From NCBI RefSeq assembly GCF_021390935.1, contig NZ_JAJPUI010000013.1:1-64000 (forward strand): a stretch of DNA of 64,000 nt, given 5' to 3'. This document shows positions 61,098 through 64,000 of this stretch, piece by piece; position 1 is the first letter of the stretch, and each line of letters opens with the position of its first letter. The position numbers and the translations under genes are program-made. Source of the stretch: Streptomyces sp. CC228A. Its GTDB lineage: Bacteria; Actinomycetota; Actinomycetes; Streptomycetales; Streptomycetaceae. The notes under the pieces were generated by a model. That model was given only the letters and a program-made list of their open reading frames with translations, did not search any database and was not told where the DNA came from.

Positions 61098-61550
61098 TGC
61101 CAGCTCCCTCCGGCCGTCGGGCCGGCCCCGCGTGCGCAGCGGGCACCCGACCGCGTGATGCCCACCGGGTACCCGTCCGGGGCCGCCCACACCTGCCCCT
61201 TGCCCGGTCCCGTCCGGGCGAGGGGCGGCCGGGGCACGCCCCGGCGGCCAGTGGGCGGCGGCCGGGCCCCCTCAGCGCGGGCCCGCAGCGGGGGCCTGCC
61301 GCAGCCGCGGAACGCCGGCAGGTCGGGACAGCGGCCGCCGGGACCACCGCGGGCGCCACGACCGTACGCGGCTCCGGCTGCCACGACCGTACGCACGTAC
61401 GCACGGTGCCGCCGCCGAGGACCGTGCGGCCTTGGACCGCGCCTCAGCGCCGGATGGTCGCGGCCACGCGCGCGGACGACGGCACCGTGGAGGCCCTGGA
61501 GTACGCGGACGTGCGGTTCGCGCTCTCAGCGGTGCCAGCCGGCGAATCGG
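61098..61550. other. Intergenic region between PH-like gene end and PRC operon start
   Basis: A 453-base region with the SigB-type promoter candidate (61169-61192). ACGTACGCACGTACGCACGG near 61392-61411 is a small direct repeat (CGTACGCA). No gene is seen. Confidence 0.4.
61169..61192 (-). promoter_or_regulatory. Best SigB-type promoter candidate, upstream of the PRC-barrel operon
   Basis: On the minus strand: GTGT, 14 bases, GGGTAC, a full match to the published SigB consensus GNNT-N14-16-GGGTAC/T. It ends about 72 bases before the first ATG of the three-gene operon. Confidence 0.55.
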
Positions 61551-62270
61551 CTACGCCAGTGTGACGGCGGCCGGCGCCCAGCGCAGCACGGCCGCGCAGA
61601 GGGCGGCTCCGAGCAGGAGCGAACCGGCCGCGAGCGCGGCGGTCTCCGTGCGCACCCGCGCCCTGGAGGGCGGCGCGGGGCGGGGCCGCCTCCGCGAGCG
61701 GAACGCGGAGCGGCCCCGCCACTCCACGCGGACCTCGGGGGCGTACCGCCGCACCGCCGCGGCCAGTTCCTCCCCCCTGGTGCGCCACACCTGGCCCGGT
61801 ACCCGCACGGTTCCCGAGTCCGTGCCGATCACCACGTGGTAGGCGCGGAACGTGGGCCTCCCTTCGGCGTTGCCCTCCAGTCCGGCCTCGACGGCCTCAT
61901 AGCCGAGGGCGACCGTCCGGACGGTGCCCCACGGATGGGTGTCGTCCCCGACCGCGAGGCCTTCGGGGGTGCACCGGACGAGCACCCGGTCCGCGTCCCA
62001 TCCGAGCATCAGAGGCACCAGGACGCCCACCGTGAGCATGGCCCCGGCCAGGATGTACAGCGCCCCGAAGAGGAGCAGCCCGAACCAGTCGTCCACGGAG
62101 CCGGCGGAGCGGACGGCGGCGAACAGCACCACCGTCCCCAAGGCGCCCACGAGGACGGCGGCGGCGACGGACCCGCGGGAGTGGAGCCAGTCGTCCCAGA
62201 ACTCCGCCGCGCCGCCGTGCGCCCCGGTGCCGTCGGCTGCCGCCCGCTCCCCGTGCCTCTCCGCGCCCAT
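61551..62270 (-). CDS. Membrane protein with PH-like (bPH) domain
   Basis: A 239-residue protein. Two N-terminal helices (SVAAAVLVGALGTVVLFAAV, ALYILAGAMLTVGVLVPLML) are followed by a small beta-rich domain of the bacterial PH type (VRCTPEGLAVGDDTHPWGTV, FRAYHVVIGTDSGTVRVPGQ), then a C-terminal helix. The ATG at 62270 with GGGGGAG upstream is the likely start. Similar proteins are common in actinobacteria, usually of unknown function. Divergent from another PH-domain gene, which may reflect a shared ancestry. Confidence 0.7.
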   Translation of the reverse strand: MGAERHGERAAADGTGAHGGAAEFWDDWLHSRGSVAAAVLVGALGTVVLFAAVRSAGSVDDWFGLLLFGALYILAGAMLTVGVLVPLMLGWDADRVLVRCTPEGLAVGDDTHPWGTVRTVALGYEAVEAGLEGNAEGRPTFRAYHVVIGTDSGTVRVPGQVWRTRGEELAAAVRRYAPEVRVEWRGRSAFRSRRRPRPAPPSRARVRTETAALAAGSLLLGAALCAAVLRWAPAAVTLA

Positions 62271-62576
62271 GTGCTCCCCCTCGCCCTGCCGGACAGGCAC
62301 GGCCCGGCGCCCACGTCGATGGTGCGGCTGCCCCGGGCGTCCGGTCAATGCCCGACCGGACCGGCGTGCGGGGCGGCGGACGGCGGGCGCTTCCCGGCGT
62401 CGCGCGCCGGAGAGACCGCCGGCCGTGCCTGACTGACGGCTCGTCAGAATATGGTCTCCGCAGGTGAGTCGAGCGGAATCCCGGCCACCTCTGTCCTCTG
62501 TCCGAAGCCGCCCCTACACTTCTGCTCCCTGCACCTGACCCCGTCGCAGGTGCCTCGCGCTGTGGGGGTGGTCGGA
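62271..62576. other. Divergent intergenic region between two PH-like genes
   Basis: A 306-base region. TACACT at 62515-62520 could be a -10 box for the plus-strand gene. The plus-strand frame is open back to 62451, but the conserved part of the protein begins near 62577. Confidence 0.4.
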
Positions 62577-63293
62577 TTGAGTGGCGGAGCGTTGCCGCGG
62601 GAGTACCGGGTGGGTGCCGGGCGAACGGTCCCGGTGGTCGTCGCGGTGGTCCTCGCGACGATCGGCGTGCTGTTCCCCGTGTGGACGGACGAGGAGATCG
62701 CGGGCTGGGTGAAGTGGCTTGTCACCCTCGGCCTCGTGGCCTTCTTCGCCTGGCTGGTCATCGGATCCGCGCGGGCGGCGACCGTGGCGGACGCCGCCGG
62801 CCTGCGGGTGCGCGGCCTCGTGCGCGTACGCCGCCTGGCCTGGACGGAGATCCAGGACATCCGCGTGGAGGTCAACCACGGTGCGGCGATGAACCGCAAC
62901 GCGCCGGGCCTCGTGTCGTACGCCTACGGCCCGCGCGGCAGGCAGGTGCAGTTGATGTACGTGGACGACGCTCACGTGGACCTCGACCGCGAGATCGGGT
63001 TCCTGCGGCGCGTGTGGGAGGAGCGGCGCGGCGACGCGTGGGCCCCGGACGCAGGGGCCGCGGACCGGATCGGCCGGGGCGAGGCCAGGCGCCTCGCGGT
63101 GATGTCCGGCATCTCGTGGGCGATGCTGTCCTTCATCCCCCTGACGCTGCTCATGCTGCTGGCGCTCTTCACGAAGGTGCCGGACGCGCTGAAGGACGTG
63201 CTGACGCCGTGGATCATCATGGGCGTCGGCGTGCCGGTGGCGTTCCTCGTCGGCACGTGCCTGTCGTACCTGCGGGAGCGCCGGACCGGCTGA
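62577..63293 (+). CDS. PH-domain membrane protein
   Basis: About 238 residues. After SGGALPREYRVGAGRTVPVV come two helices and a bPH domain with ATVADAAGLRVRGLVRVRRL and AWTEIQDIRVEVNHGAAMNR, then two more helices (MSGISWAMLSFIPLTLLMLL, IIMGVGVPVAFLVGTCLSYL). Streptomyces PH proteins of this type often read LPREYRV near the start, so the TTG at 62577 is proposed; GTG codons a few residues upstream are alternatives and the open frame extends to 62451. The role is unknown. Confidence 0.75.
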   Translation: MSGGALPREYRVGAGRTVPVVVAVVLATIGVLFPVWTDEEIAGWVKWLVTLGLVAFFAWLVIGSARAATVADAAGLRVRGLVRVRRLAWTEIQDIRVEVNHGAAMNRNAPGLVSYAYGPRGRQVQLMYVDDAHVDLDREIGFLRRVWEERRGDAWAPDAGAADRIGRGEARRLAVMSGISWAMLSFIPLTLLMLLALFTKVPDALKDVLTPWIIMGVGVPVAFLVGTCLSYLRERRTG

Positions 63294-63558
63294 GTCCCCG
63301 GGCGTCCACGAGGTGGCCGGCCCCGCGGTCGGCCGTCTTCCCGGCGGGGCAGGGCGGGGCTGCGCTGCCCTGGGTCCGGTGCGGGGCCCGTGCGCGGACG
63401 GCCCGGTGCGTGGACAGCCCGATGCCCGGACAGCCCGGTGCGTGGACGGTCCTCCGGCTGGCGGGTGCGGGGCGGCGCGTCTGCCAAGCAGTCGCAGGTG
63501 GCAGGCGGGTGCAGGACGGCCGTGGCTGCAACGCCGCCGGTATGCGACGGTGGGCCGC

Positions 63559-64000
63559 ATGGGCACCGAGCACGCATCCGGCCGCGGCCGGGACCGGCGG
63601 CACGAGCACGGCCAGGGGCGGCCGCGGCGGCAGCACAACCAGGGGCGCGGACACCCTGAGCATCCGTCAGGCGGCGGCCGGGCGGGGCTGCGCCACCGCG
63701 CGGTGCACCTGTTCAGGCCGCACTCGCACGCGACGGCGGACAAGGTGGACGGGGCGCTGGAGTCGTCGGCACAGGGCATGCGGGCCCTGTGGGTGTCGCT
63801 CGCGGTGCTGGGGGCGACCGCGGGTGTGCAGGCGGTGGTCGTGGCGCTCTCGGGGTCCGTGGCGCTGCTGGGCGACACCGTGCACAACGCCGCGGACGCG
63901 CTGACGGTGCTGCCGCTCGGGGTGGCGTTCGTGCTGGGCCGGCGGGCCGCCACACGACGCTTCACCTACGGGTACGGCCGGGCGGAGGACGTGGCGGGCA
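63559..64000 (+). CDS. Cation diffusion facilitator (CDF) metal exporter, 3' end outside window
   Basis: The frame from the ATG at 63559 is open to the window edge (147 residues). The N-terminus is His-rich (RRHEHGQGRPRRQHNQGRGH), as in zinc/cadmium CDF exporters. The first helices follow: MRALWVSLAVLGATAGVQAV and VALSGSVALLGDTVHNAADA; HNAAD gives the conserved His/Asp metal site. FTYGYGRAEDVAG matches the loop before helix 3. The protein probably exports Zn2+ or another divalent ion by proton exchange. It runs off the window edge without a stop. Confidence 0.85.
   Translation, partial: MGTEHASGRGRDRRHEHGQGRPRRQHNQGRGHPEHPSGGGRAGLRHRAVHLFRPHSHATADKVDGALESSAQGMRALWVSLAVLGATAGVQAVVVALSGSVALLGDTVHNAADALTVLPLGVAFVLGRRAATRRFTYGYGRAEDVAG

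Noticed and set aside
1..64000. tRNA, rRNA, insertion sequences, prophage or integrative element
   Set aside because: No cloverleaf-like sequence, transposase, integrase or attachment-type direct repeat was recognised by eye; a covariance-model scan would be needed to exclude small RNAs.

Overview
The window is very GC-rich chromosomal DNA from a Streptomyces-type actinomycete. The evidence is strong G/C bias at third codon positions, many GTG starts, ATGA/GTGA stop-start overlaps, GGAGG-type ribosome sites and family content (SAV2148-type protein, ANTAR, SPW, PRC-barrel, SigB/SigF-type sigma factor). I found no rRNA, tRNA, CRISPR array, integrase, transposase or phage genes. It reads as ordinary chromosome with accessory transport and stress genes.

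Layout. 0-3.4 kb: end of a solute-binding protein (probably the sensor part of a kinase fusion), a DEDDh exonuclease and a SAV2148-type protein. 3.7-11.2 kb: glycogen/trehalose block (GlgX, TreY, an opposing FHA protein, TreZ). 11.4-13 kb: nucleoside-kinase-like gene and a secreted HAD phosphatase, both frameshifted. 13.2-18.3 kb: GntR/HutC regulator diverging from an ABC importer (binding protein, two permeases, ATPase). Its ATPase gene is fused in frame to the 3' half of a livF gene, which opens a second importer, livF'-G-H-M-K, to 22.9 kb. 23.2-28.7 kb: Ser/Thr kinase with membrane tail, ANTAR regulator, K+ channel, a repeat-containing hypothetical gene, a universal stress protein and a TetR regulator. 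28.8-33.7 kb: secreted dipeptidase-like enzyme, PfkB kinase, aldo/keto reductase. 34-40.4 kb: PRC-barrel protein, NarL-type two-component pair, MMPL exporter, roadblock-like protein, ArsR regulator. 41-46 kb: GlpD, TetR, alkyl-DHAP-synthase-like FAD enzyme and lipid kinase, a plausible ether-lipid unit. 46.3-64 kb: envelope and stress genes (PepSY and PCuAC-like lipoproteins, PRC/DUF2382, CspA, SPW, ArsR/OYE pair, SigB-like sigma, YbdK-type ligase, methyltransferase, YihY/BrkB, DUF2254, a PRC-barrel operon, two PH-like membrane proteins) and the start of a CDF metal exporter.

Two themes stand out. First, about a dozen genes are broken by single-base changes in short G/C runs, and correcting one base restores both the family sequence and an exact codon count. 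This looks like consensus or sequencing error more than decay, so several apparent pseudogenes and the apparent LivG-LivH fusion are probably artefacts. The livF chimera is different: it has lost the ABC signature region and cannot be explained by one base. Second, between about 34 and 61 kb several stress-type genes have promoter candidates resembling the Streptomyces SigB consensus (GNNT, 14-16 bases, GGGTAC/T), and a SigB/F-family sigma gene lies among them. Inverted repeats next to GntR, ArsR and TetR genes are good operator candidates; the best is a duplicated TACGA-N6-TCGTA element in the ArsR/OYE promoter.
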